Shown: positions 1 through 8,090 of the stretch, piece by piece
How the letters are laid out: the number at the start of each line of letters is the position of its first letter
Position numbering within the stretch: the first letter of the stretch is position 1
Assembly (NCBI GenBank): GCA_037443565.1
Contig: JBBIOB010000047.1
Location: 1 to 23,637, forward strand
Source: Fervidifonticultor_A sp037443565
GTDB taxonomy: Bacteria > Sysuimicrobiota > Sysuimicrobiia > Sysuimicrobiales > Humicultoraceae
Direction of reading: 5' to 3'
Length of the DNA: 23,637 bases
Translations under genes and position numbers: made by a program
Notes under the pieces: generated by a model
What the model was told of the DNA's origin: nothing
Seen by the model: only the letters and a program-made list of their open reading frames with translations
Databases searched by the model: none

Positions 1-952
1 CATTCACGACGACGTGGAACAACATCATGGCGGCAATCCCGGTAGCCATCAGCGCGCCCAGGCGGTCGCGGGCCGTCGCCGCAATGCCCAGCGCCCGCCA
101 GATCCAGACCAGGTACAACCCCAGCAGCACCAGCGACCCGATCAACCCGAGCTCCTCGCCGATGACGGTGAAGATGAAGTCGGTGTGCTGCTCGGGGATG
201 AAGCGCAGCAGGTTCTGCGTCCCGGCAAAGAGCCCGGCGCCGGTGATCTGGCCTGAGCCGATGGCGATCTTCGACTGGATCAGCGCGTAGCCGGCGCCCA
301 GGGGATCGGCGCCCGGATCGATGAAGGCGGCCAACCGGCGCCGCTGGTAGTCGTGCAGGACGTGCCAGACAAATGGCGCCGCGGCCGCGCCCATCGCCGC
401 GATCCCGCCCAGGTCGGCCAGCCGCACGCCGGCCACGTAGAGCATCGCCGCGAGGATCGCGAGTAGCACCAGCGCCGTACCCATGTCGGGCTGGCGCGCG
501 ATCAGCACGACCGGGACCGCCACGTGCGCCACAAATGGGAACAGCGCGCGCATCCGCGGGAGCGTCTTGGTGGCATCCAGATGCCTGGCCAGCGTGACGA
601 TGATCGCAAGCTTGGCCAGCTCCGACGGCTGGAAGGCGCCGAGGGGGCCGAGGCTGATCCACCGCTGCGCGCCGAGCCGCGCGTCGCCGACGAACAGCAC
701 GCCGGCCAGCAGCAGGACGACGGTCGGGTAGAGCACTTGGGCCAGGCCGGCGAGCCGGCGGTAGTCGATCATCGCCGCGGCCACGAGCGCCGCCAGGCCG
801 ACGGCAAGATGCAGAAGGCGCATCCGGATGAACGAGCCGGCCTCGGGCGATCCGTGCGTCGCCGAGATCAACGCCACGATCCCGTAGACGACGAGCAGCG
901 TGGTGGCTGCGACGAGCAGCCAGTCCACCTCGCGCGTCCACCGGGTCGTCAC
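1..952 (-). CDS. rodA: RodA, SEDS peptidoglycan glycosyltransferase (3' end cut by window edge)
   Basis: RodA polymerises lipid II into glycan strands in the inner membrane, working with the PBP2 transpeptidase and MreBCD during side-wall growth. I read 317 codons from a GTG at 952; the gene continues past position 1. The translation is strongly hydrophobic with many membrane segments. It carries SEDS signatures: GAQRWI followed by FQPSELAKL, then QPDMGTALV, a loop with DPGADPLGAGY and IAIGSGQ, and finally RFIPEQHTDFIF leading into GEELG. The GTG start overlaps the TGA stop of the PBP2 gene (GTGA at 949-952), which suggests translational coupling, and pairing with PBP2 favours RodA over FtsW. 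The C-terminus is missing only because of the window boundary. I am very sure of the family. Confidence 0.95.
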   Translation of the reverse strand, partial: MTTRWTREVDWLLVAATTLLVVYGIVALISATHGSPEAGSFIRMRLLHLAVGLAALVAAAMIDYRRLAGLAQVLYPTVVLLLAGVLFVGDARLGAQRWISLGPLGAFQPSELAKLAIIVTLARHLDATKTLPRMRALFPFVAHVAVPVVLIARQPDMGTALVLLAILAAMLYVAGVRLADLGGIAAMGAAAAPFVWHVLHDYQRRRLAAFIDPGADPLGAGYALIQSKIAIGSGQITGAGLFAGTQNLLRFIPEQHTDFIFTVIGEELGLIGSLVLLGLYLVWIWRALGIAATARDRLGALMATGIAAMMLFHVVVN

Positions 953-2715
953 GGCCGCACCTGACCTGGCGCCTGCGCCAGCAGCAGGGGTCTGGCAGCC
1001 TCAAACAGCGCCCGGGCGATCGGCGCCGCCGTGGCGCCGCCTCGCCGCCCGTGTTCCACGAAGACGACCACCACGAGCGACGGCCGGTCGGACGGCGCAT
1101 AGCCGGCGAACCAGGCGTGCGGGATCCCGCGCGGGTTCTCGGCGCTGCCGGTCTTGCCCGAGATCTCCAGTCCCTCCACGGCCGCCGCCGTGCCGGTGCC
1201 GCTCTGCACGACGGCGCGCAGCCCCTCACGCAGGGTCTGCAGCGCGGCCGCGGGCAGGGTCACGCCGACCGGCGCGCCCTGGGGCGCAAACGCGCGGACC
1301 TCGGCGCCGTCTGACCGGAGCACCCGGGTGGCCAGCCGCGGCGCATAGAGCGTGCCGCCGTTGGCCACGACACTCAGCATGCGCGCCACTTGAAGGGGCG
1401 TGACCAGTACGAAGCCCTGGCCGATTGCCATGTTGAGCGTGTCACCCGGGTACCAGGGCTCACGCTTGGCGCGCTGTTTCCACTCGGCGGTGGGGATGAA
1501 CCCCGCGGCCTCGGCCGGAAGGTCGACCCCGGTGGGACGTCCCAGGCCGAGCGCGGTCGCGTACCGGCTGAGCCGCTCCTCGCCGACCGCCCGACCGAGC
1601 TGCCAGAACATGACGTTGCACGAGACCGCGGTCCCCCTGATGAAGTTCACCGAGCCGTGGGCCGCCAGGTCGCGGAAGATCCACTGGCCCAGCGCCAGCG
1701 AGCCCGTGCAGTGGAAGATGCTGTCCCGCGCGGCGACGCGCTCGCTGAGCGCGGTGAGCCCGGTCACAACCTTGAACACGGAGCCGGGCTCGTACGTGCC
1801 TTCGGCCGCGCGGTTGAGGAGCGGGAGCTGGCGGTCGGTCGTGAGCCGCTTCCAGTTTGCGGCGCTGATCCCGCCGGCGAACTGACGGGGGTCGTAGGCC
1901 GGGGAACTGGCCAGCGCCAGCACTTCGCCGCTACGGGGGTCGAGGGCCACCACCGCGCCCACGTTCCCGGCCAACGCCTCCTCGGCAACCGCCTGCAGGT
2001 CGACGTCGAGACTGAGCACGAGCGACTGGCCCAACCGCGCAGGCTGCCGGTCGAGGACCCGCTGTGGGCGTCCGGCGGCGTCGACCTCGACCCTCAACCG
2101 TCCCGGCGCGCCGCGGAGCACTTCATCATAGGTCCGCTCCACGCCGGTCTTCCCAATGAGATCGCCCGCGCGATAGGCGGGCATACGCCGGAGCTCCTCT
2201 TCGGTGATTTCCCCCAGATAACCGAGCGCGTGGGCGGCCAGACGCCCGTGGAGGTAGTCCCGGACGGGCTCGGCCTGAATGATCACACCCGGCAGATCCA
2301 GCCGGTTCTCTTCGATGGTCAGCACGATCTGCTTGCCGACGTCTCGCCGCAGCGGCACCACCTCGAACGGCCGGCGGCGGCCGGCCTCCAGCCGGGCGAG
2401 GATCTCCTCCCGCTCCATCCCCAGGACCAACGCCAGCGCCTCGGCCAGCCGCGCGGGCTGGCGCACTTCCATCGGGAGTAGACCCACGGTGAACGCGGCC
2501 CGGTTGGAGACCATCGGCCGGCCGCGGCGGTCGTAGATCACACCGCGGGGCGCGGGAACATCGAGATCGCGGACGCGATTCTGCTCGGAGAGTTCGCGGT
2601 AGTGCGTCCCGTGGATCGCCTGCAACGACCACAGGCGCCCGGCCAGCAGGAGAAACAACAGCGCCGCGATGACGCCGATCCGGGCCACGCGGGGCATCCA
2701 GGGCGCGGTCGTCAT
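949..2715 (-). CDS. mrdA: Penicillin-binding protein 2, elongasome transpeptidase
   Basis: This is the class B PBP that cross-links peptidoglycan during elongation as the partner of RodA. The protein is 588 aa, the usual size for PBP2. It has one N-terminal membrane anchor (about residues 11-30), the family start motif PAPRGVIYDRRG (55-66), a dimerisation/pedestal region to about 230, and then the transpeptidase domain. The active-site motifs are all present: SVFK (312-315, Ser312 nucleophile), SCN (365-367) and KTG (521-523). The ATG at 2715 overlaps the mreD stop as ATGA, and its own stop overlaps the rodA start as GTGA, so mreD, mrdA and rodA look translationally coupled. Nothing appears broken. 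Confidence 0.96.
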   Translation of the reverse strand: MTTAPWMPRVARIGVIAALLFLLLAGRLWSLQAIHGTHYRELSEQNRVRDLDVPAPRGVIYDRRGRPMVSNRAAFTVGLLPMEVRQPARLAEALALVLGMEREEILARLEAGRRRPFEVVPLRRDVGKQIVLTIEENRLDLPGVIIQAEPVRDYLHGRLAAHALGYLGEITEEELRRMPAYRAGDLIGKTGVERTYDEVLRGAPGRLRVEVDAAGRPQRVLDRQPARLGQSLVLSLDVDLQAVAEEALAGNVGAVVALDPRSGEVLALASSPAYDPRQFAGGISAANWKRLTTDRQLPLLNRAAEGTYEPGSVFKVVTGLTALSERVAARDSIFHCTGSLALGQWIFRDLAAHGSVNFIRGTAVSCNVMFWQLGRAVGEERLSRYATALGLGRPTGVDLPAEAAGFIPTAEWKQRAKREPWYPGDTLNMAIGQGFVLVTPLQVARMLSVVANGGTLYAPRLATRVLRSDGAEVRAFAPQGAPVGVTLPAAALQTLREGLRAVVQSGTGTAAAVEGLEISGKTGSAENPRGIPHAWFAGYAPSDRPSLVVVVFVEHGRRGGATAAPIARALFEAARPLLLAQAPGQVRP

Positions 2716-3239
2716 CGGAGCACCTTGTGGCCGATGGTGCGGCCTTCATATCGCCGCTGAGCCAGCCGGTCGATCGACCGGACCAGGACGTCCACCCAGC
2801 CGGCCAGCAGCGCGTTGAGCGCCGCGGCGACCGCGGTCTCGCCCGTGAGCCGGATCCAGGTGATGGCGGCCACGCCGGTGACCGAGATCAGCGCTCCGGC
2901 GAAGAGCGCCAGCGCAACGGTCCCGACCAGCGCGGCGGCCGCGGGCATGGAGCGCTCCTGCGGGTCCACAACCGCGCTGGCCGCGCCGGCCAGCGCGCCG
3001 ACCGCCAGGTAGGAGAGGGTAAACAGGCCGAGCGGGCCGCCGCTCGTGAGGTCGCGCAGGTACCCGGCGGCCGCGCCGGCCGCCGCGCCGGATGCCAGGC
3101 CGTGGCGCAGGCCGACGGCGAGGACGACGAGCAGCAGCAGGTCCGGGGCGGCCGGCAGAGGGAGCCTCCACAGCCAGGCGCCGTCGATGACGGCCCCCGC
3201 GGCCAGACTCCCTCCGAGCAGCAGCAGTCGCAGCACCAT
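2712..3239 (-). CDS. mreD: MreD, rod-shape-determining membrane protein
   Basis: MreD is an integral membrane component of the elongasome that links MreC to the RodA-PBP2 synthase. The protein is 175 aa and mostly hydrophobic, with about five to six predicted membrane segments, and includes the sequence RDLTSGGPLGLFTLSYL that is characteristic of MreD families. Sequence similarity within MreD is always weak, so position between mreC and mrdA carries much of the assignment. It begins 4 bases after the mreC stop and ends in an ATGA overlap with mrdA. An in-frame repetition of Ala and Gly reflects the GC-rich genome rather than any repeat structure. Confidence 0.88.
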   Translation of the reverse strand: MVLRLLLLGGSLAAGAVIDGAWLWRLPLPAAPDLLLLVVLAVGLRHGLASGAAAGAAAGYLRDLTSGGPLGLFTLSYLAVGALAGAASAVVDPQERSMPAAAALVGTVALALFAGALISVTGVAAITWIRLTGETAVAAALNALLAGWVDVLVRSIDRLAQRRYEGRTIGHKVLR

Positions 3240-3243
3240 GGTG

Positions 3244-4059
3244 TCAACGATCCGGGCGCACGTCGATCAGGATGAGCACCTCTTCCAGGTGCTCCAGGCG
3301 GGCGGCCGGGCGCACCGTGGCTTCTTGATAGACGGCGCCCTGCTCCTTCGTGACCGTCGTCACGGTCCCCACCGCCAGCCCGCGCGGAAACACGCCTGCC
3401 TGACCGGAGGTCACCAGAACCTCGCCGAGGCGGAGTTCACTCGACCGAGCCACATACTTGAGCCGCAGAACGTTTCCTGCCTGGCCCTCGACGACTGCCG
3501 GCTCGCGCGTCGACTGCAGGAGGACACCCAATGCGCTTCGGGGATCGGTAATCAGCAGCACCTGCGCGGTCGTCGGGGTCACGGCCAGCACGCGGCCGAC
3601 CAACCCCTCGCTGGCTACCACCGCCGCGTTGCGCTGCACCCCATCCTGCGCGCCGCGGTCGACGACGACGACCCCGAACCACCGTGAGCTGTCGCGGCCG
3701 ATGACCCGCGCCCCGACCGCCCGGCCGGGAAGCTGCTCGCGGAACGCGAGCAGCCGCTCGAGCCGCTGCGTGGCCTGGGCCTGTTCGCGCAACCGCGCGA
3801 CCTGTCCGGAGAGGCGTTCGACATCTTCGCGGAGGCGCTGGTTCTCCACCCGAAGCTGACCGATCTCGGCGTAGAGACGCCAGGTGCGGACCACCGCGTC
3901 GCCCAGGCGGGACAGCGCGGTCTGCGCCGGTCCCATGATCCCCAGCATCCAGGACCCCACCGGGCCGACGGCCCGGCGTTCGGGCAGACGTACCTGCAGG
4001 GTGAGCAGGATGAACGCCGCGCCGGCCAGCAGGCCGAGGATGGCGAACTGCCGCCTCAC
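3244..4059 (-). CDS. mreC: MreC, rod-shape-determining protein
   Basis: MreC is a periplasmic scaffold anchored in the inner membrane that activates PBP2 and organises the elongasome. The protein is 271 aa, with one N-terminal membrane helix (about residues 6-22), then a coiled coil (about 60-107, rich in heptad Leu, Arg and Glu, e.g. LRVENQRLREDVERL), and then the paired beta-barrel domain. Typical MreC motifs are VIGRDSSRWFG, DGVQRNAAVV and GLVGRVL, followed by LLITDPRSALGV. It lies 31 bases downstream of mreB and 4 bases upstream of mreD in the conserved mreBCD order. Confidence 0.93.
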   Translation of the reverse strand: MRRQFAILGLLAGAAFILLTLQVRLPERRAVGPVGSWMLGIMGPAQTALSRLGDAVVRTWRLYAEIGQLRVENQRLREDVERLSGQVARLREQAQATQRLERLLAFREQLPGRAVGARVIGRDSSRWFGVVVVDRGAQDGVQRNAAVVASEGLVGRVLAVTPTTAQVLLITDPRSALGVLLQSTREPAVVEGQAGNVLRLKYVARSSELRLGEVLVTSGQAGVFPRGLAVGTVTTVTKEQGAVYQEATVRPAARLEHLEEVLILIDVRPDR

Positions 4060-4090
4060 CAGGTCCCTCCCACTGGCGTCCGAGAGCGCA

Positions 4091-5128
4091 TCACGCGCGC
4101 TTGGACGCCACCAGTACCTTCTTCAGCGAATCGATGTCCTCGAGCACCCGGCCCGTTCCCAGGACGACCGCGCCCAGCGGATCGTCGGTGAGCGACACCG
4201 GCATGCCGGTCTCCTCGGCGAGCAGCCGGTCGATGCCCCGGAGGAGCGCCCCGCCGCCTGTCAAGATGATGCCCCGATCGACGATGTCGGCCGCCAGCTC
4301 AGGCGGGGTGCGCTCGAGCGTCTGCTTGACCGCCTCGACGACCGCCTGCACCGGTTCGGCCATGGCCTCGCGAATCTCGCCGCTGGTCATACGCACGGTG
4401 CGCGGCAGCCCGGATACGAGGTCGCGGCCGCGCACGTCGACGGCGTTCTCGTCGCGGGAGGGAAAGGCCGAGCCGACTGCGATCTTGATCTCTTCGGCCG
4501 AGCGCTCGCCGATCAACAGATTGTACGCGCGCCGGGAGTACTGGATGATCGCCTCGTCGCACTCGTCACCCGCGGTGCGGATCGAGCGGCTGGCCACGAT
4601 GCCGCCCAGCGCGATGACGGCCACCTCGGTCGTCCCGCCACCGATATCGACAACCATACTGCCGATGGGATCGGACACCGGCAGCCCGGCGCCGATGGCC
4701 GCGGCCATCGGCTCCTCGATCAGGTACGCGTCGCGCGCGCCGGCCTGCAGCGTCGCGTCGACGACCGCCCGCTTCTCGACCTCGGTGCACCCCGAGGGGA
4801 TGCCCACGACCACGCGGGGCCGAACCCACATGCGGCCGTTGGCCGCCCGGCGGATGAAGTAGGTCATCATCGAGGCGGTCGTATCGAAGTCGGCGATCAC
4901 GCCGTCCCGCAGCGGACGGGTGGCCACGATGTCCGCGGGCGTGCGGCCGATCATGCGCTTGGCCTCCTCGCCCACCGCCAGGACCTGCCCGTCGCCGAGC
5001 CGCTTGGCGACAACCGAGGGCTCGCGCAGCACGATGCCCTGGCGCCGCACATACACCAGGGTGTTGGCCGTTCCCAGATCCACTCCCATGTCCCTACTCA
5101 GGTGTGACAGCAGTCCGTTGAAGATCAT
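4091..5128 (-). CDS. mreB: MreB, actin-like rod-shape protein
   Basis: MreB forms membrane-associated antiparallel filaments that position the cell-wall elongation machinery, so the cell is probably rod-shaped. The protein is 345 aa, the standard length. Actin-fold nucleotide motifs are complete: phosphate 1 DLGTANT (17-23), phosphate 2 DIGGGTTEVAV (161-171) and the adenosine motif ILTGGGALLRGID (288-300). The N-terminal stretch (MIFNGLLSHLSRDMG) is hydrophobic and amphipathic and could bind the membrane. The ATG at 5128 overlaps the radC stop as ATGA, which couples it to radC. I see no anomaly. Confidence 0.97.
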   Translation of the reverse strand: MIFNGLLSHLSRDMGVDLGTANTLVYVRRQGIVLREPSVVAKRLGDGQVLAVGEEAKRMIGRTPADIVATRPLRDGVIADFDTTASMMTYFIRRAANGRMWVRPRVVVGIPSGCTEVEKRAVVDATLQAGARDAYLIEEPMAAAIGAGLPVSDPIGSMVVDIGGGTTEVAVIALGGIVASRSIRTAGDECDEAIIQYSRRAYNLLIGERSAEEIKIAVGSAFPSRDENAVDVRGRDLVSGLPRTVRMTSGEIREAMAEPVQAVVEAVKQTLERTPPELAADIVDRGIILTGGGALLRGIDRLLAEETGMPVSLTDDPLGAVVLGTGRVLEDIDSLKKVLVASKRA

Positions 5129-5847
5129 GCCCTGCCTCCCTGGGCCGGCCAGATCGCCAGCGCGCCGCGCTCGCGCAGGCTGGTGAATCGGCCATCGCCG
5201 ATGATGACGTGGTCCAGCACTTCAATACCTACCACCCGGCCGGCCTCCTGCAAGCGGGCCGTGATCCGGAGATCGTCGGCGCTCGGCTCAGGGTTGCCTG
5301 AGGGGTGATTGTGGACGAGCACGACGGCCGCCGCGCTCTGCCGCACGGCGTCTTTGAACACCTCGCGGGGATGGATGGGCGCGCTGTCGAGTCCGCCCAC
5401 GGCGACCCCAGCGATATCGAGCACTTCGTGCCGGGTGTTCAACAGCACCGCCCGGAAGTGCTCGCGGTCGAGGTGACGCATCTGGGATCCCAGCAGTGCG
5501 GCCACGTCGGCCGGGGTGCGGATGACCGGACGCCGGGCCGCCGGCGCGGCATGCGCCCGTCGCCCCAGCTCGAACGCCGCCAGCACAGCGCAGGCCTTGG
5601 CCGGCCCGATCCCGGGGTGCCGGGCCAGCTCAGCCGGATGAGCCCGACTCAGCGCCTGCACCGAGCCGAACGTCGCCAGCAGGCCCCCGGCAAGGTCGCC
5701 GGCGTCGGCCGCCCGCGTTCCTGTGCCGAGCAGCACCGCCAGGAGTTCGGCCGAGGAGAGCGCCTCAGCACCGCGCTGCAGGAGTCGCTCCCTGGGACGG
5801 TCCTCTGGAGGAAGATCTTTGACGGTCTGTCGACCGACGACGCTCAT
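5125..5847 (-). CDS. radC: RadC family JAMM/MPN-domain protein
   Basis: The protein is 240 aa. It has an N-terminal helix-hairpin-helix region (RHPGIGPAKACAVLAAFELG, about 76-95) and a JAB1/MPN domain with the metal motif HNHPSGNPEPSADD (179-192), in which His179, His181 and Asp191 or Asp192 are the expected zinc ligands. Older names call it a DNA repair protein, but its biochemical role is unresolved. I chose the ATG at 5847 because it is preceded by GGAG at 5-base spacing and because homology begins there; the frame stays open upstream across maf without any conserved sequence. The 79-base gap to maf contains two short GC hairpins (5-bp stems at about 5871-5882 and 5886-5900) of uncertain meaning. 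Confidence 0.93.
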   Translation of the reverse strand: MSVVGRQTVKDLPPEDRPRERLLQRGAEALSSAELLAVLLGTGTRAADAGDLAGGLLATFGSVQALSRAHPAELARHPGIGPAKACAVLAAFELGRRAHAAPAARRPVIRTPADVAALLGSQMRHLDREHFRAVLLNTRHEVLDIAGVAVGGLDSAPIHPREVFKDAVRQSAAAVVLVHNHPSGNPEPSADDLRITARLQEAGRVVGIEVLDHVIIGDGRFTSLRERGALAIWPAQGGRA

Positions 5848-5926
5848 CTCTGCTCCGGACCCGGCGTCCTGCGGGTGCCCGCGGACCCCCTGGGTGGGGG
5901 CGACGGACCGGACCGGAGGGGTGGCG

Positions 5927-6544
5927 TCAGATCGTGGGCACGCCGACCGTGTCGAGCATGCGCGCGAGCCGCACCAGCGGGAGACCGACCACCGCGAAGT
6001 AGTCTCCCTCCACCCTCTCCACAAAGAGCGCCGCACGGCCCTGGATGCCGTACGCCCCCGCCTTATCCATCGGCTCACCGGTCGCCACATACCGGGAGAT
6101 CTCATCCGGTCGGAGCCGCCGGAACCAGACCGTCGTGGTCTCGTCGTCTGCCAGCACCAGCCCGCAGCGGTCGTACGCGACCACCACGCCGGTCGTCACC
6201 TGGTGGGCACGACCGGAAAGCCGGTGGAGCATCGACGCGGCGTCGTCGGCGTCACGCGGCTTGCCGAGCGCGATCCCGTCGACGACCACCATGGTGTCGG
6301 CGGCGATGACAACCGCATCCGGCTGCGAGGCGGCTACGGGTCGGGCCTTGTCCAGCGCGACCTGGCGCACGCGCGCCCGTACCGCGTCGGGCGTCCACCG
6401 CGGACCGCCCGGCGCCGGGCTCGCCGGAACCACTCCCCGCGTCTCATCCTCCGCGCCGGCCGCCGAGACCACGAACGGCACACCGAGCTGACGGAGGAGG
6501 TCGGCCCGCCGGGGAGAGGCGGAGGCCAGCACCAACTGCGGCAC
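5927..6544 (-). CDS. maf: Maf-family nucleoside triphosphate pyrophosphatase
   Basis: Maf proteins hydrolyse non-canonical or modified NTPs (dTTP/UTP or m7GTP type) to monophosphates, a house-cleaning function linked to septum inhibition in Bacillus. The protein is 205 aa from the GTG at 6544. Family motifs are LVLASASPRRADLL near the N-terminus, AADTMVVVDG and GKPRDADDA in the middle, and DKAGAYGIQG near the C-terminus. The GTG is chosen because the first motif starts four residues in and an AAGGG-type ribosome site precedes it. The loop between the SASPRR region and the AADT motif is Pro/Gly-rich and a little longer than in typical Maf. A good promoter lies just upstream (6584-6612). Confidence 0.93.
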   Translation of the reverse strand: MPQLVLASASPRRADLLRQLGVPFVVSAAGAEDETRGVVPASPAPGGPRWTPDAVRARVRQVALDKARPVAASQPDAVVIAADTMVVVDGIALGKPRDADDAASMLHRLSGRAHQVTTGVVVAYDRCGLVLADDETTTVWFRRLRPDEISRYVATGEPMDKAGAYGIQGRAALFVERVEGDYFAVVGLPLVRLARMLDTVGVPTI

Positions 6545-6583
6545 CCCGTCCCTTACAGGTGCCGAAATCCCCACATCAGGATG

Positions 6584-6612
6584 AGTATAGCAGCGGGTCT
6601 GGGCGGCTACAA
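6584..6612 (-). promoter_or_regulatory. Candidate sigma-70 promoter for maf-radC-mreBCD-mrdA-rodA
   Basis: Read on the minus strand, a TTGTAG box (6612-6607, 3 of 6 matches to TTGACA) is followed by a 17-base spacer and TATACT (6589-6584, 5 of 6 matches to TATAAT). The predicted transcription start is near 6577, which gives a leader of about 33 bases before the maf GTG. The -35 box overlaps the stop codon of the DUF4321 gene. AT-rich hexamers at correct spacing are rare in this GC-rich sequence, which is why I report it. Confidence 0.5.
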
Positions 6613-6870
6613 CAAGCGGTAGATCCAGACGGCGACAAGCACGCCGAGCACCATGGCGAGGTTCAGACGGATCAGCCCGCCCAGGGTCACGCTGATGATC
6701 CGTAGGTCGACCGTCAGCGGAGGATCGATGCCGGCGCGCACCTCGTGGCCGAGAAACCCGAGGACAGGATACCCCACCACGGCCTCGGCGATCACGCTCC
6801 CGAGCAGGCCGCCGGCGACGACGACCATGAGCAGCACCCACCAGGGATTGCGACCCACGCGACGCGCCAT
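6607..6870 (-). CDS. DUF4321 family small membrane protein
   Basis: The 87-aa protein has two predicted membrane helices (about residues 9-31 and 65-86) separated by a loop. It closely matches the pattern I know for DUF4321: a positively charged N-terminus, a first helix ending in a G-x-x-G pattern, the central PPLTVDLRIISVTLG segment and a C-terminal helix beginning IRLNLAMVLG. Proteins of this family are commonly encoded just upstream of maf in Firmicutes, as here. No function is established. It starts 2 bases after the tatC stop, so it is probably co-translated with tatC. Confidence 0.82.
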   Translation of the reverse strand: MARRVGRNPWWVLLMVVVAGGLLGSVIAEAVVGYPVLGFLGHEVRAGIDPPLTVDLRIISVTLGGLIRLNLAMVLGVLVAVWIYRLL

Positions 6871-6872
6871 GG

Positions 6873-7604
6873 CTACTCGACCGCCGGCTCGATCCCGGCG
6901 CGCGGCCTGGGCGCCAGCAGACGCGCGATCCAGAGGCTGAGCTCGAACAGCGCATACATCGGCAGCGCCATCAGGAACAGTGTGAGCGGGTCGGGAGGGG
7001 TGAGCACCGCGGAGACGACGACGATGAGCGCGATGACGTACCGCCTGGTCGAGGTCATCGTCGCGGGCGAGACGACTCCAAACCGCGCCAGCAGGAGCAC
7101 AACGATCGGCACCTGGAACACGAAGCCGAAGGCGATGATGAACAGCGTCACGAACGAGAGCGTCGGGCCGACGGCCAGGAGCGGCTGCAGGGCTTCGGTC
7201 TGGTAGCTCAGCAGGATCCGCAGGCCCAGCGGCATGATCACGAACAGTCCGAAGGCCGCGCCGGCCACGAACAGCGCCAGCGACGGCGGCAGGAGCATCA
7301 TGACGGTTCGCCGTTCGGCACGTGTCAGGCCGACCGCGACGAATGCCCAGAGCTGGTACAGGATGACCGGGAGGCCCACAAAGACCCCGGTGAAGAGCGC
7401 GATCCTCAGCCGGATCAGGAACGCCTCAGCCGGCGCGAGGAAGACGATGCGCTCGACCCCGATCATGTGGATCAGGTAGTTGAGCACGCGGTCGACGAAC
7501 AGGAACCCGACGGCCGTGCCGACGCCCAGCGCCGCAAACGCCAGGAGGAGCCGCCGACGCAGCTCCTCCAGGTGCTCGACGATGGTCATCGGCCGGTCGT
7601 CCAT
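6873..7604 (-). CDS. tatC: TatC, twin-arginine translocase receptor subunit
   Basis: TatC recognises twin-arginine signal peptides and forms the core of the Sec-independent translocon for folded proteins. The protein is 243 aa with six membrane helices. Conserved elements are the cytoplasmic N-terminal EHLEELRRRL, the first periplasmic loop with LAPAEAFLIRLR, LPVILYQLWAFV leading to GLTRAERR, and the late VLTPPDPLTLFLMALPMYAL. It lies 4 bases after tatA. The hydrogenase in this window is of the cytoplasmic 3b type and its small subunit shows no twin-arginine signal, so tatC is not obviously dedicated to it. Confidence 0.96.
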   Translation of the reverse strand: MDDRPMTIVEHLEELRRRLLLAFAALGVGTAVGFLFVDRVLNYLIHMIGVERIVFLAPAEAFLIRLRIALFTGVFVGLPVILYQLWAFVAVGLTRAERRTVMMLLPPSLALFVAGAAFGLFVIMPLGLRILLSYQTEALQPLLAVGPTLSFVTLFIIAFGFVFQVPIVVLLLARFGVVSPATMTSTRRYVIALIVVVSAVLTPPDPLTLFLMALPMYALFELSLWIARLLAPRPRAGIEPAVE

Positions 7605-7608
7605 GGAC

Positions 7609-7791
7609 CTACTCAGCGGGCTTGGACGGCTTCGACTCGTTCACCTCGTCTTCCACTTCTCGCATCGACTTGCGGAACTCCTTGATCGTCTTCCCCGCCG
7701 CCGCGCCCAGGCCGGCGAGCCGGCTGGCGCCGAAGAGCAGCAGCAGGATCAGCAGGATGATCAGCAACTCCATCGGGCCTACGTTCGGCAT
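7609..7791 (-). CDS. tatA: TatA, twin-arginine translocase pore subunit
   Basis: The 60-aa protein has the TatA architecture: a short periplasmic N-terminus (MPNVGPMEL), one hydrophobic helix, the FG-x-x-x-L hinge (FGASRLAGLG) and an amphipathic helix (KTIKEFRKSM) followed by a short acidic and basic tail. I chose the ATG at 7791 because it sits behind a strong GGAGGAGG ribosome site; a start seven codons earlier would place extra charged residues before the helix. No separate tatB is visible, which is typical of minimal TatA-TatC systems where one TatA serves both roles. Confidence 0.93.
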   Translation of the reverse strand: MPNVGPMELLIILLILLLLFGASRLAGLGAAAGKTIKEFRKSMREVEDEVNESKPSKPAE

Positions 7792-7816
7792 CGTCCCCCT
7801 CCTCCGCTCCACTCAC

Positions 7817-7822
7817 ATTATA
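7817..7822 (-). promoter_or_regulatory. Candidate -10 element upstream of tatA
   Basis: On the minus strand there is a perfect TATAAT hexamer 26 to 31 bases upstream of the tatA ATG. It overlaps the TAA stop of the preceding small gene. No convincing -35 box lies at 16-18 bases; the nearest TTG-containing hexamer is too close. An intrinsic promoter for tatA-tatC-DUF4321 is plausible but not secure. Confidence 0.35.
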
Positions 7823-8090
7823 GACCACGCCGGGGCAACCGGCGCGACCTGGAGCGGCGCGCCGCGCAGAGGATGGCCAGGGCCGCAATCGCCGGCCGGA
7901 GGCTGGAGAGCACCCCTCGCGCCGCCTGGGCCACCCGGATGACCTCAACGAGGACGGCCACGAGGTCCCCGACCTGACGGGACGGCCGGCGCGGACCCGG
8001 TTGCCACCGACGGCGCAGCTCGGCCAGGTCGCGGCTGATGCGCTCGTGCAGAACGCCTAGCTCTCCTTGGGAAACAGGCTTCGCAGCCAC
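7818..8090 (-). CDS. Small hypothetical protein, partner of the holin-like gene
   Basis: I do not recognise this family. From the GTG at 8090 the product is about 90 aa. It has a charged N-terminal half (HERISRDLAELRRRWQ), a hydrophobic or amphipathic segment (VGDLVAVLVEVIRVAQAA), a second hydrophobic stretch (PAIAALAILCAA) and a very basic tail. GGAGG precedes the GTG at short spacing; a GTG at 8120 and a CTG at 8054 are alternatives. All but the last would overlap the upstream holin-like gene by 34 bases or more. It is likely membrane-associated and co-expressed with that gene. It could be a Holin-X companion protein, as such paired small genes occur, but I cannot assign a function. Confidence 0.5.
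   Translation of the reverse strand: MAAKPVSQGELGVLHERISRDLAELRRRWQPGPRRPSRQVGDLVAVLVEVIRVAQAARGVLSSLRPAIAALAILCAARRSRSRRLPRRGL

Noticed and set aside
3884..5107. 407-codon open frame on the plus strand over mreB
   Set aside because: It is a mirror of the conserved MreB frame with low-complexity composition and no domain.
5848..5926. Attenuator between maf and radC
   Set aside because: Only two separate 5-bp GC stems are visible, with no T-run or leader peptide. This is expected by chance at this GC content.
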